DNA from: UBA2040 sp041674745
Lineage (GTDB): Bacteria > Bacteroidota > Bacteroidia > Flavobacteriales_D > Crocinitomicaceae
Reading direction: 5' to 3'
Length of the DNA: 64,000 bases
Assembly (NCBI GenBank): GCA_041674745.1
Contig: JBAYVD010000001.1
Location: forward strand, 434,001-498,000
Part shown: piece by piece, positions 16,855 through 25,349 of the stretch
Layout: every line of letters begins with the position of its first letter
How positions within the stretch are numbered: position 1 is the stretch's first letter
Program-made: the position numbers and the translations under genes
Notes under the pieces: generated by a model
Database searches by the model: none
What the model saw: the letters and a program-made list of their open reading frames with translations, nothing else
Told to the model about the DNA's origin: nothing

Positions 16855-18363
16855 ATGTCAGCTATTAAAGGAAAAATCGCTCAGGTAATCGGCCCCGTTG
16901 TCGATGTAAGCTTCGAAAAAGGAGTTTCATTACCCAATATCTTCGATGCATTGGTTGTTTACAAACAAGATGGAACGAAAGTTATTTTGGAGGTTCAGTC
17001 TCACATCGGTGAAAACAATATCCGCGCAATCTCTATGGATGCAACGGATGGTTTCACACGTGGAATGGAAGTTACCTCAACAGGTGATCCAATCAAAATG
17101 CCAATTGGTGATAAAATCAAAGGTCGTTTGTTCAACGTTGTTGGGGAAGCTATTGACGGAATCAACGAAGTGAGCAACGAAGGAGGTTTGTCTATCCACC
17201 GTGAAGCACCGAAATTCGAAGATTTGTCTACAGCGACTGAAGTATTGTTTACAGGTATCAAAGTAATTGACTTGATCGAGCCTTACGCAAAAGGAGGTAA
17301 AATTGGTTTGTTTGGTGGTGCCGGTGTAGGTAAAACTGTATTGATTCAAGAATTGATCAACAACATCGCGAAAGCTTATTCAGGTTTGTCTGTATTTGCA
17401 GGTGTTGGTGAGCGTACACGTGAAGGAAATGACTTGTTGCGTGAGATGTTGGAATCAGGCATTATCAAATACGGTGACGCTTTCATGCATTCGATGGAAG
17501 AAGGCGGATGGGATTTGACAAAAATCGATTTGAAAGAATTGGAAGATTCTAAAGCGACATTCGTTTTTGGACAAATGAACGAACCTCCTGGAGCACGTGC
17601 GCGTGTTGCCTTGTCTGGTTTGACATTGGCTGAATATTACCGTGATGGTGATGGTGAAGGTCAAGGAAAAGATATCCTTTTCTTCGTTGATAACATCTTC
17701 CGATTTACGCAAGCAGGTTCTGAGGTTTCGGCACTTTTGGGTCGTATGCCTTCAGCGGTAGGTTACCAACCAACTTTGGCAACAGAGATGGGTGCCATGC
17801 AAGAGCGTATCTCTTCTACAAAAAGAGGTTCCATTACTTCCGTACAAGCGGTTTACGTACCTGCGGATGACCTTACCGATCCAGCACCAGCAAACACATT
17901 TGCTCACTTGGATGCAACAACGGTATTGTCTCGTAAAATTGCTGAGTTAGGAATTTACCCAGCGGTAGATCCATTGGATTCAACTTCACGTATCTTGACA
18001 GCGGAAATCGTTGGCGAGGAGCACTACAACTGTGCACAACGTGTGAAATTGACTTTACAACGATACAAAGAATTACAAGATATCATCGCGATTTTGGGTA
18101 TGGATGAGTTGTCTGAAGAAGATAAAATGATCGTACACAGAGCACGTCGTGTTCAACGATTCCTTTCCCAACCGTTCCACGTAGCGGAGCAGTTTACAGG
18201 TTTGAAAGGAGTTTTGGTGGATATTCAAGAAACGATCAAAGCATTCAATATGATTTTGGACGGTGAATTGGATAAATATCCAGAAGCAGCTTTCAACTTG
18301 AAAGGTGGATTGCAAGATGTAATTGAAGCTGGAGACAAAATGTTGGCAGGCGCTAACGCTTAA
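16855..18363 (+). CDS. atpD: F1Fo ATP synthase subunit beta
   Basis: The catalytic beta subunit of F1, 502 residues. It has the P-loop GGAGVGKTVL, then GVGERTREGNDL, the Walker B segment ILFFVDNIFRFTQAGSEVSALLGRMPSAVGYQPTLATEMG (quoted by position about 280-315), and SSTKRGSITSVQAVYVPADDLTDPAPA-type catalytic-loop sequence. atpC follows 11 bases after the stop. The other atp genes are absent here; a detached atpDC pair is normal for Bacteroidota. Codon use looks strongly biased, as expected for a highly expressed gene. Confidence 0.98.
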   Translation: MSAIKGKIAQVIGPVVDVSFEKGVSLPNIFDALVVYKQDGTKVILEVQSHIGENNIRAISMDATDGFTRGMEVTSTGDPIKMPIGDKIKGRLFNVVGEAIDGINEVSNEGGLSIHREAPKFEDLSTATEVLFTGIKVIDLIEPYAKGGKIGLFGGAGVGKTVLIQELINNIAKAYSGLSVFAGVGERTREGNDLLREMLESGIIKYGDAFMHSMEEGGWDLTKIDLKELEDSKATFVFGQMNEPPGARARVALSGLTLAEYYRDGDGEGQGKDILFFVDNIFRFTQAGSEVSALLGRMPSAVGYQPTLATEMGAMQERISSTKRGSITSVQAVYVPADDLTDPAPANTFAHLDATTVLSRKIAELGIYPAVDPLDSTSRILTAEIVGEEHYNCAQRVKLTLQRYKELQDIIAILGMDELSEEDKMIVHRARRVQRFLSQPFHVAEQFTGLKGVLVDIQETIKAFNMILDGELDKYPEAAFNLKGGLQDVIEAGDKMLAGANA

Positions 18364-18374
18364 ATCGAAGGATA

Positions 18375-18665
18375 ATGCATTTGGAAATCGTAACACCAGA
18401 ATCTAAAGTTTTCTCCGGCGAAGCCACTGCGGTGCAATTGCCAGGATTAGACGGTTCATTTCAAGTACTCAACAATCACGCACCCATTATTTCTGCGCTT
18501 TCAGCAGGACAGGTGAAAATTGACTTGACAGAAGTTTTTGAGCGCGAAGAAAAAACAAGTGATTTGATCAAACAAGATAAATCGAACAACAAAGCGATTC
18601 TTGTAGACATCAAAGGCGGGGTGATCGAAATGCTTAACAACAAAATAATCGTATTAGCTGAGTAA
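18375..18665 (+). CDS. atpC: F1Fo ATP synthase subunit epsilon, short form
   Basis: The epsilon subunit of F1, 96 residues, corresponding to the N-terminal beta-sandwich domain (MHLEIVTPESKVFSGEATAVQLPGLDGSF region, then NNHAPIISALSAG). The usual C-terminal helical hairpin seems to be absent, as is common in Bacteroidota, so the ATPase-inhibitory role of that hairpin is probably lacking. An insert of charged residues (EREEKTSDLIKQDKSN) lies between strands. It is cotranscribed with atpD and ends at the terminator at 18683. Confidence 0.93.
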   Translation: MHLEIVTPESKVFSGEATAVQLPGLDGSFQVLNNHAPIISALSAGQVKIDLTEVFEREEKTSDLIKQDKSNNKAILVDIKGGVIEMLNNKIIVLAE

Positions 18666-18682
18666 TTAGCTAGACATCTTTG

Positions 18683-18716
18683 AAAGAGGGATTTGGGTTT
18701 CCATTTCCCTCTTTTT
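18683..18716 (+). terminator. Intrinsic terminator after atpC
   Basis: AAAGAGGGA (18683-18691) pairs with TCCCTCTTT (18706-18714) around a 14-base loop and runs into a T tract. Confidence 0.8.
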
Positions 18717-18793
18717 CGTTAAAGCTTGTTAAGGATGAATTTATTATTTTGAATGTACGAAGCTTTGATTAATTTCGTTATCGAAAAAAGTAA

Positions 18794-19543
18794 ATGGATT
18801 TACGCGACAAAATAGATTTGAATAACACGCCAAAGCACATCGCTATTATAATGGATGGCAATGGTCGTTGGGCTAAAAAACAAGGGCATATGCGTTTGTT
18901 TGGCCACAACACGGGCGTTGAATCGGTTCGTGAAGTCTTGAAAGCAGCGAAAGAATTAAAATTAGATTACCTCACCTTATACGCTTTCTCGGCTGAAAAC
19001 TGGAATCGTCCGAAAGAAGAAGTGGATGGTTTGATGGATTTACTGGTTCGCACCATTGCAGGAGAAGTAGACGAATTGGATGCTTCAGGCGTGCGTATGT
19101 TGGCCATTGGTGATTTGGAAGGTCTACCGAATGATTGCAATATCGAATTGCAAGCCGCCATCGAAAAAACAAAAAACAATACAGATATCAGTTTGGTGCT
19201 AGCGTTAAATTATAGCGCAAGAGCCGAAATCGTAGATGCAGCCAAAAAAATAGCTGCAGCTGTTCAAAACAATGAACTTTCCGTTGATCAAATCAACGAC
19301 GAGTTAATTTCCGACAACTTAACCACCAAAGGAATTCCAGATCCAGAATTGTTGATTCGAACCAGTGGTGAACACCGAATCAGTAATTTTTTACTTTGGC
19401 AAATTGCCTATTGTGAATTACACTTCACACCGGTGCTTTGGCCTGATTTCAAACGCGAAGATTTATTTAAAGCAGTCATTGATTACCAATCTCGGGAGAG
19501 AAGATTCGGAATGGTGTCCGAACAAATTTCAAAAACTTTATGA
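18794..19543 (+). CDS. uppS: Isoprenyl transferase (undecaprenyl diphosphate synthase)
   Basis: A cis-prenyltransferase that makes the C55 lipid carrier for peptidoglycan and surface polysaccharides. At 249 residues it has the family length. IAIIMDGNGRWAKKQG (about 17-32) carries the catalytic Asp. LTLYAFSAENWNRP and the C-terminal PDPELLIRTSGEHRISNFLLWQ block are diagnostic. Its TGA overlaps the ATG of bamA as ATGA, so the two are probably translationally coupled. Confidence 0.96.
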   Translation: MDLRDKIDLNNTPKHIAIIMDGNGRWAKKQGHMRLFGHNTGVESVREVLKAAKELKLDYLTLYAFSAENWNRPKEEVDGLMDLLVRTIAGEVDELDASGVRMLAIGDLEGLPNDCNIELQAAIEKTKNNTDISLVLALNYSARAEIVDAAKKIAAAVQNNELSVDQINDELISDNLTTKGIPDPELLIRTSGEHRISNFLLWQIAYCELHFTPVLWPDFKREDLFKAVIDYQSRERRFGMVSEQISKTL

Positions 19544-22128
19544 GTAAAATAACCCTTTTCACTTTTCTAACGAGTTTGTTTTTTGTTCAACTTATTGTTG
19601 CACAAGAGGATACATTACACAAAGATATTTTCACGTTGGGCGGCGGATTGGATATAGATTACCGAACACCGAAAGAATACGAAATCGGTCCCATTCGAAT
19701 TGATGGTGCCGACAATTTTGACCACAATTCCATCCGACTCATCGCCGGTTTGCGTCAAGGTCAAAAGATAACGATTCCTGGAGATCAAGTTTCCAAGGCG
19801 ATTCGAAATTTGTACAAAGAAGAGTTGTTTAGCAACATTGAAATCATTGCAGAAAAAGAAGTAGCTGGAGTTTTGTACATGGCGATAAAATTGACGCCAC
19901 GTCCAAAATTATCTCGATTCAAATTCAAAGGAATAAACAAGAGAGAAGCAGACAAAGTGCGTGAAGAAATTAGTTTGTTTGCGGGTAAAACCATCAGTGA
20001 AAACTTGATTTATACCACAGAAAGCAAAATCCGTGGTTATTTTAGAGAGAAAGGTTATTACGCCACTTCCGTAAAAATCAACCGACAAACCGATACGTTG
20101 ATCAATAACTCTCAAATTTTCTTGATTGATATTGACAAAGGAAGTAAAGTCAGAATCAGGTCTATAGACATTGAAGGAAATGCGTCCATCACTGATTTCA
20201 AAGCGAAAATGGCGATGAAAGATACAAAAGAGAAGAAATTTTGGCGCTTTTTCAAACGGTCTAAATTCACTGTGGCGGCCTACGAGCGGGATAAAAAAGC
20301 GATTTTATCCAAGTTCAATGCGATCGGATTACGAGATGCCGCCATTGTTAGCGACACCGTTATTTTATTCGACAAGAAAAACTTGGTGATTAAAATGAAA
20401 ATATCCGAAGGAGAGAAATATTATTTCGGAAATGTAAATTGGGTAGGAAATACAAAATACCGATCTTCTTATTTGGATTCACTTTTGGGTATTAAATACG
20501 GTGATATTTACGATAAACCATTACTTGATCAGCGTTTGTTTCAAAGTCAAGATGGACGTGATGTAACGTCACTTTACATGGATCGCGGATATTTGTTCTT
20601 TCAAGTCACTCCCGTCGAGACAAACGTAACCGATAACCACATCAATCATGAAATGCGCATCATCGAAGGAAAAGAGGCGCGCATTAAAAACATTATTGTC
20701 AAAGGAAATACAAAAACGAATGATTATGTCGTGCGTCGAGAAATCCGAACCAAACCAGGAGATTTATTCAGCAAGAACGACATTATTCGTACACAACGAG
20801 AATTGGCCCAGTTAGGCTACTTTAATGATCAAGCGATACAAATTATACCTTTGCCTAACCCACAAGATGGAACCGTTGATATCGAATACATCGTCGAAGA
20901 AAAATCTTCTGATCAAATTGAGTTATCTGGTGGTTACGGTGGGGTAGGTGTCAATGGAAAAGGATCCATTATTGGAACCTTGGGATTGACCTTCAATAAC
21001 TTTTCAACTAAGAATTTTTTCAAACCAGGAGCGTGGGCGCCACTTCCAGCTGGCGATGGGCAACGACTTTCGATTCGTGCACAATCCAATGGGCGCTACT
21101 ACCAAAGTTTCAACTTCTCCTTTACGGAACCTTGGTTAGGAGGTAAAAAACCGAATTCATTAACGATGTATGCCAGTCATACTTTGATTAGTTCTTCGGG
21201 AACTTTAAAGTCAAATGATAATTTTACAGGTGCATCCATAAGTGGGGGCGGTGTTGGTTTGGGAAGAAGAAAGAAAGTTCCAGATGATTTCTTCAATGCC
21301 TATTACGAATTGGCATACCAATATTACGACATCAGAAAATATAGTATTTTCCCAGTTTTTGCTAATGGACAAGGATTTGCGAATGACATCAGTTTGAAAT
21401 ATGTCCTTCAAAGAAGTTCAATTAGTGCACCCATTTATCCGCAAAGTGGTTCCAACATGACTTTTACGGCTAAAACGAGTGCACCGTATTCTGTTTTTGA
21501 TGGGGAGAAGGATTATTCAACTTATTCTGATCAGCAGAAATACAAATTTTTGGAATATTACAAATTGAAATTTACAGGTCAATGGTATTTTCCTTTAACG
21601 AAAGATAAAAAATTGGTCCTTTCTCCACGTGTTGGATTTGGATTCTTAGGGACATATGCACAAGGAAAAGGGGTCATACCAGTTGAGCGATTCACCTTGG
21701 GTGGTTCTGGTTTAACAGGGGTAAATCAATTGGGTGGTCGAGAAATTATTGCTTTGCGTGGATACGATGATGGCGTATTGTCATCACAAGGTGGAGATCC
21801 ATTGATTGCGAAATATACCCTCGAATTGCGTTATCCAATTTCCTTAAATCCTTCTGCAACCTTCTTTATTACAGCCTTTGGTGAAGCAGGAAATACTTTC
21901 CCTAGTGTTCGTGAATTTGACCCGTTCAATGTGAAAAGATCGGCTGGTTTGGGTATTCGTGTCTTCCTTCCTATGTTTGGTATGTTGGGTATTGACTACG
22001 GTTTTGGATTCGATCGCGTAGATGCTTGGGGACAAGGATTTGGTGGAACGGGCAACCAAGATGTACTGAGAAAAGGATACACAGGAAAACTAACCTTCAC
22101 AATTGGAGCCAACTTGGGTGAATTATAA
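19540..22128 (+). CDS. bamA: Outer membrane protein assembly factor BamA
   Basis: The central component of the beta-barrel assembly machine, in the outer membrane. At 862 residues it has a signal peptide ending near IVAQ. POTRA-type repeats follow (about 48-465; e.g. IDGADNFDHNSIRLIAGLRQGQ and VKGNTKTNDYVVRREIRTKPGD). The C-terminal 16-strand barrel begins near 480 (SGGYGGVGVNGKG). A GGREIIALRGYDDG segment near 735 matches the conserved VRGY/F loop of the family. The last residues (KLTFTIGANLGEL) do not end in the aromatic residue usual in proteobacteria. It sits between uppS and two Skp-like chaperone genes, a conserved envelope-biogenesis order. Confidence 0.95.
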   Translation: MSKITLFTFLTSLFFVQLIVAQEDTLHKDIFTLGGGLDIDYRTPKEYEIGPIRIDGADNFDHNSIRLIAGLRQGQKITIPGDQVSKAIRNLYKEELFSNIEIIAEKEVAGVLYMAIKLTPRPKLSRFKFKGINKREADKVREEISLFAGKTISENLIYTTESKIRGYFREKGYYATSVKINRQTDTLINNSQIFLIDIDKGSKVRIRSIDIEGNASITDFKAKMAMKDTKEKKFWRFFKRSKFTVAAYERDKKAILSKFNAIGLRDAAIVSDTVILFDKKNLVIKMKISEGEKYYFGNVNWVGNTKYRSSYLDSLLGIKYGDIYDKPLLDQRLFQSQDGRDVTSLYMDRGYLFFQVTPVETNVTDNHINHEMRIIEGKEARIKNIIVKGNTKTNDYVVRREIRTKPGDLFSKNDIIRTQRELAQLGYFNDQAIQIIPLPNPQDGTVDIEYIVEEKSSDQIELSGGYGGVGVNGKGSIIGTLGLTFNNFSTKNFFKPGAWAPLPAGDGQRLSIRAQSNGRYYQSFNFSFTEPWLGGKKPNSLTMYASHTLISSSGTLKSNDNFTGASISGGGVGLGRRKKVPDDFFNAYYELAYQYYDIRKYSIFPVFANGQGFANDISLKYVLQRSSISAPIYPQSGSNMTFTAKTSAPYSVFDGEKDYSTYSDQQKYKFLEYYKLKFTGQWYFPLTKDKKLVLSPRVGFGFLGTYAQGKGVIPVERFTLGGSGLTGVNQLGGREIIALRGYDDGVLSSQGGDPLIAKYTLELRYPISLNPSATFFITAFGEAGNTFPSVREFDPFNVKRSAGLGIRVFLPMFGMLGIDYGFGFDRVDAWGQGFGGTGNQDVLRKGYTGKLTFTIGANLGEL

Positions 22129-22175
22129 AACAATAATTCGTTATATTCGCCGTTTTGCTTGTCAAATATAATATC

Positions 22176-22685
22176 ATGAAAAAGCTTATTTTACTTACTC
22201 TTGTAATTTTTGGCACAACGTTTGCCTTTGGTCAGAAGTATGGTTACATTGACTCAGATTTTATTTTGAATCAAATGCCGGAATATACGGAAGCAAAAGA
22301 AAAATTAGATAAATTGGCAGATCGATGGACCAAAGAAATTGAGGATCGGTACAATATTATCAAATTAAAAAAAGACAATTTTGCCCGCGAAGAAGTATTA
22401 TTGCCAGAAGAGGAAAAAATAAAAAGAAGCGAAGAAATTCAAAAATTAGAAACCGAAGCATTGGAAATGCAAAAGTTGCGATTTGGAGTGAAAGGTGATT
22501 ATTTTCAAAAACGACAAGAATTGATCAAACCAATTCAAGATAAAGTATACGATGCTATGCAAAAAGTAGCAACAAAACGAAATTATAGTTTCGTTTTTGA
22601 CAAAGCGAATCAAAGTAATTTGGTATACGCAGATAGTAAATATGACATCAGTGATGAAATTTTGAAAGAGCTGGATATCAAATAA
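22176..22685 (+). CDS. OmpH/Skp family periplasmic chaperone, first copy
   Basis: A 169-residue exported protein. Skp-like proteins hold unfolded outer-membrane proteins on the way to BamA. The signal peptide ends near FAFGQ, followed by KYGYIDSDFILNQMPEY, the conserved start of mature OmpH proteins. Long charged helices (about 35-140) form the tentacle coiled coils. The start is set at 22176 (MKKLILL) rather than 22155, since the earlier codons precede the signal peptide. It lies 47 bases after bamA and 23 bases before a second paralogue. Confidence 0.9.
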   Translation: MKKLILLTLVIFGTTFAFGQKYGYIDSDFILNQMPEYTEAKEKLDKLADRWTKEIEDRYNIIKLKKDNFAREEVLLPEEEKIKRSEEIQKLETEALEMQKLRFGVKGDYFQKRQELIKPIQDKVYDAMQKVATKRNYSFVFDKANQSNLVYADSKYDISDEILKELDIK

Positions 22686-22708
22686 TTAAAACAAATAGAA
22701 AACGAAAA

Positions 22709-23218
22709 ATGAAAAAGTTATTAGTAGCATTATTGGTTGTAGTAAGCACCAGCGCCATGGCGCAACAAAAATTTGGACACGTTAATTCTCAACGATTATT
22801 GGATACAATGCCATCCAGAAAAGCGGCTATTGAAACCTTGAGAAAATTCGAAATAGATGGAAGCAAAGAATTGGAAGAAATGCAAGCTGATTTGGAAAAA
22901 GCTTACTCCGATTATGACGTGAAAAAAAATGGAATGTCACCAGTAATCCAAAAAATAGAAGAGGAAAAAATCATGCGTAAGCAACAATCTTTGCAAGACA
23001 GAGAGCAATCTTTGAACCGTGAAATGCAAGCGGTGAGTCAAGATTTGAACACGCCTATTTTAGATCGTATTCAACGTGCTGTGAAAATTGTTGCAGAGCG
23101 TAAGAAATTGTCTTACGTAATTGATGAAACAACAACGTTGTATTTTGCAGGTGGAGTTGATTTGACACCAGAAGTGATGATTGAGTTGTTGCGTTTGGAC
23201 AAAGAAGAAACGAAATAA
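22709..23218 (+). CDS. OmpH/Skp family periplasmic chaperone, second copy
   Basis: A 169-residue paralogue of the preceding gene, with a signal peptide ending at AMAQ, KFGHVNSQRLLDTMPSR at the mature start and the same charged coiled-coil body. The C-terminus IDETTTLYFAGGVDLTPEVMIELL resembles the end of the family. The two copies differ strongly in sequence, so the duplication is old. It ends the uppS-bamA-skp-skp transcription unit at a terminator. Confidence 0.9.
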   Translation: MKKLLVALLVVVSTSAMAQQKFGHVNSQRLLDTMPSRKAAIETLRKFEIDGSKELEEMQADLEKAYSDYDVKKNGMSPVIQKIEEEKIMRKQQSLQDREQSLNREMQAVSQDLNTPILDRIQRAVKIVAERKKLSYVIDETTTLYFAGGVDLTPEVMIELLRLDKEETK

Positions 23219-23237
23219 GAATCAAAATAAAGGATTG

Positions 23238-23271
23238 AGGGTGTTTTCCGAAAGGTTGACACCCTTTTTTT
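23238..23271 (+). terminator. Intrinsic terminator after the OmpH genes
   Basis: AGGGTGT (23238-23244) pairs with ACACCCT (23259-23265) and is followed by seven T. Confidence 0.8.
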
Positions 23272-23302
23272 GTAGCTTTAACTTTTAAATAGATTTCAAC
23301 AA

Positions 23303-24118
23303 ATGGGACCGATTGGTGTTTTTGATTCAGGTTACGGTGGCTTAACGGTTTTGAAAGAACTTAAAAAATCATTGCCCGAATACGATTATTTGTATTTGGG
23401 CGATAATGCTAGAGCACCGTATGGCACACGTTCTTTTGAAGTGGTCTATGAATTTACCTTGCAGGCGGTGGAGGAATTGTTTTCCCGCGGCTGTTCTTTG
23501 GTCATCTTGGCTTGCAATACGGCCTCGGCCAAAGCACTGCGCAGTATTCAAATCAATGATTTGCCGAAGATGGCTCCGAATAAAAGAGTGTTAGGCGTTA
23601 TTCGCCCGAGCACGGAGCACATGGGTGATTTGACAAAAACAGGACACATTGGAATTTTAGCGACTCCTGGCACGGTAAAATCACATTCGTATGCCATTGA
23701 AATGCACAAGTTTTTTCCGGCGGTTCAAGTTTCAGAATACGCTTGCCCGATGTGGGTGCCGTTAATTGAAAACAATCAACACGACAGCGAAGGCGGGAAA
23801 TATTTTTTACAGGAAGATTTTCAAAATTTACTTGTACAAGATCGCGCGATTGATACGGTCATTTTGGCTTGCACCCATTATCCATTGGTAAAGGATTACC
23901 TCAATGAAATCGCACCTGCAAATGTTCAGATTATTTCGCAAGGTGAAATTGTAGCGGAGCGATTAAAGGATTATTTAATGCGTCACCAAGAAATAGAAAC
24001 GGCGTGCTGTAAAAATGGAAAGATTCATTTTTTAACCACTGAAACCGTTGAAATTTTCGAAGAAAAAGCGTCTTTGTTTTATGGTGAAAATGTAAAAGCA
24101 GAATCGATTCATTTGTAG
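23303..24118 (+). CDS. murI: Glutamate racemase
   Basis: This cytosolic enzyme makes D-glutamate for peptidoglycan. At 271 residues it starts with PIGVFDSGYGGLTVLKEL. The two catalytic cysteines are in LACNTAS (about 73) and LACTHYPL (about 193). YLGDNARAPYG and the substrate-pocket phrases also match. It lies directly after the envelope operon, separated by a terminator, so it probably has its own promoter within the 84-base gap. Confidence 0.96.
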   Translation: MGPIGVFDSGYGGLTVLKELKKSLPEYDYLYLGDNARAPYGTRSFEVVYEFTLQAVEELFSRGCSLVILACNTASAKALRSIQINDLPKMAPNKRVLGVIRPSTEHMGDLTKTGHIGILATPGTVKSHSYAIEMHKFFPAVQVSEYACPMWVPLIENNQHDSEGGKYFLQEDFQNLLVQDRAIDTVILACTHYPLVKDYLNEIAPANVQIISQGEIVAERLKDYLMRHQEIETACCKNGKIHFLTTETVEIFEEKASLFYGENVKAESIHL

Positions 24119-24285
24119 TTTTATTTTGAACAAATTCTTTTGAAACCATACGAGTAAAGGTCGTCGCTTCTTCGAATCTGAAAAAAACAATTGTCGACAC
24201 AAGGATTCGTGACGGTCGTTCGTTAAAGAAATTCAAAAAAATCCCTTCTGCAAGAAATAATAAGGAACAATTGGCCTCAAGTTTT

Positions 24286-24293
24286 TAACTTTG
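24286..24293 (+). promoter_or_regulatory. -7 element TAACTTTG of thiL
   Basis: Matches TAnnTTTG, 16 bases before the thiL ATG. Confidence 0.5.
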
Positions 24294-24309
24294 TGACAAA
24301 ATCAGGTAT

Positions 24310-25347
24310 ATGTCAGAGCAAAGAACAGAATTGAGTGAATTGGGTGAATTTGGATTAATTGAAAAATTGACCAGTTCCTTTGTCAACAAAGTTCCGTCCA
24401 CCCATGTTGGTATTGGCGATGACGCCGCTGTTTTGGAAAGAGATGAGGAACATTTCACACTGATTTCAACCGACATGATGTTGGAAGGTGTGCATTTCAA
24501 TTTGATGTACATGCCCTTGAAACATTTGGGCTACAAAGCAGTAGCCACCAATGTTTCGGATATCTGTGCGATGAATGGTACCGCGGAACAAATCACGGTA
24601 AGTTTGGCCGTTTCCAATCGATTTCCATTGGAAGCGTTAGAAGAATTGTACGAAGGTATTCAGCATGCTTGTGACCAATTCAATATTGATTTGGTGGGCG
24701 GAGATACCACGAGTTCATTGTCGGGTTTGGTCATCAATGTTTCCGTAGTTGGAAAGGTGAAGAAAAACGAAATTGTATACCGTTCTGGTGCGCAAGAAAA
24801 TGACCTGATTGTTGTTTCAGGCGATTTGGGAGCTGCGTACATGGGCTTGCAAGTGTTGGAGCGAGAAAAAGAGGTTTTTAAAGCAAATCCCAACATTCAA
24901 CCCGATTTGGATGGACACGATTATATTTTGCAACGACAAATGAAACCCGAAGCACGTGTGGATGTGATTCGAATGTTGAAGGAATTGAAAGTCGTACCAA
25001 CCTCTATGATCGATATTTCGGACGGTTTGGCATCCGAAGTGTTGCATATTTCCAAAGCCAGCAAAGTAAGTTGCCATGTGTACGACGAGAAATTGCCCAT
25101 CGATGCCAAAACATCCATGATGGCCTTGGAATTCAACATCAACCCAAATACCTGCGCACTCAACGGCGGTGAAGACTACGAATTGTTGTTCACCATTTCT
25201 CAAAAAGATTACGAAACTATTGGCGCCAATCCAAATTTCACGGTCATTGGTTACGTTGGTCACCAAGGCGAAGGAAATTACCTAATCGACAGCCAAGGCG
25301 CCGTGATGGAATTGACAGCACAAGGTTGGAATCATTTTAGCAAATAA
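24310..25347 (+). CDS. thiL: Thiamine-monophosphate kinase
   Basis: ThiL phosphorylates thiamine monophosphate to the active diphosphate. At 345 residues it carries the ATP-binding GIGDDAAVL, STDMMLEGVHF, NVSDICAMNGTAEQITVSLAV, and VGGDTTSS motifs in family order. MIDISDGLASEV and LNGGEDYELLF near the C-terminus complete the signature. It stands alone, and its stop is 2 bases from the stop of the convergent gene at 25350. No thiamine synthesis genes are nearby. Confidence 0.95.
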   Translation: MSEQRTELSELGEFGLIEKLTSSFVNKVPSTHVGIGDDAAVLERDEEHFTLISTDMMLEGVHFNLMYMPLKHLGYKAVATNVSDICAMNGTAEQITVSLAVSNRFPLEALEELYEGIQHACDQFNIDLVGGDTTSSLSGLVINVSVVGKVKKNEIVYRSGAQENDLIVVSGDLGAAYMGLQVLEREKEVFKANPNIQPDLDGHDYILQRQMKPEARVDVIRMLKELKVVPTSMIDISDGLASEVLHISKASKVSCHVYDEKLPIDAKTSMMALEFNINPNTCALNGGEDYELLFTISQKDYETIGANPNFTVIGYVGHQGEGNYLIDSQGAVMELTAQGWNHFSK

Positions 25348-25349
25348 CC

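Noticed and set aside
24817..25266. 149-codon frame antisense to thiL
   Set aside because: Overlaps a firmly identified gene in full and shows no domain or start context.
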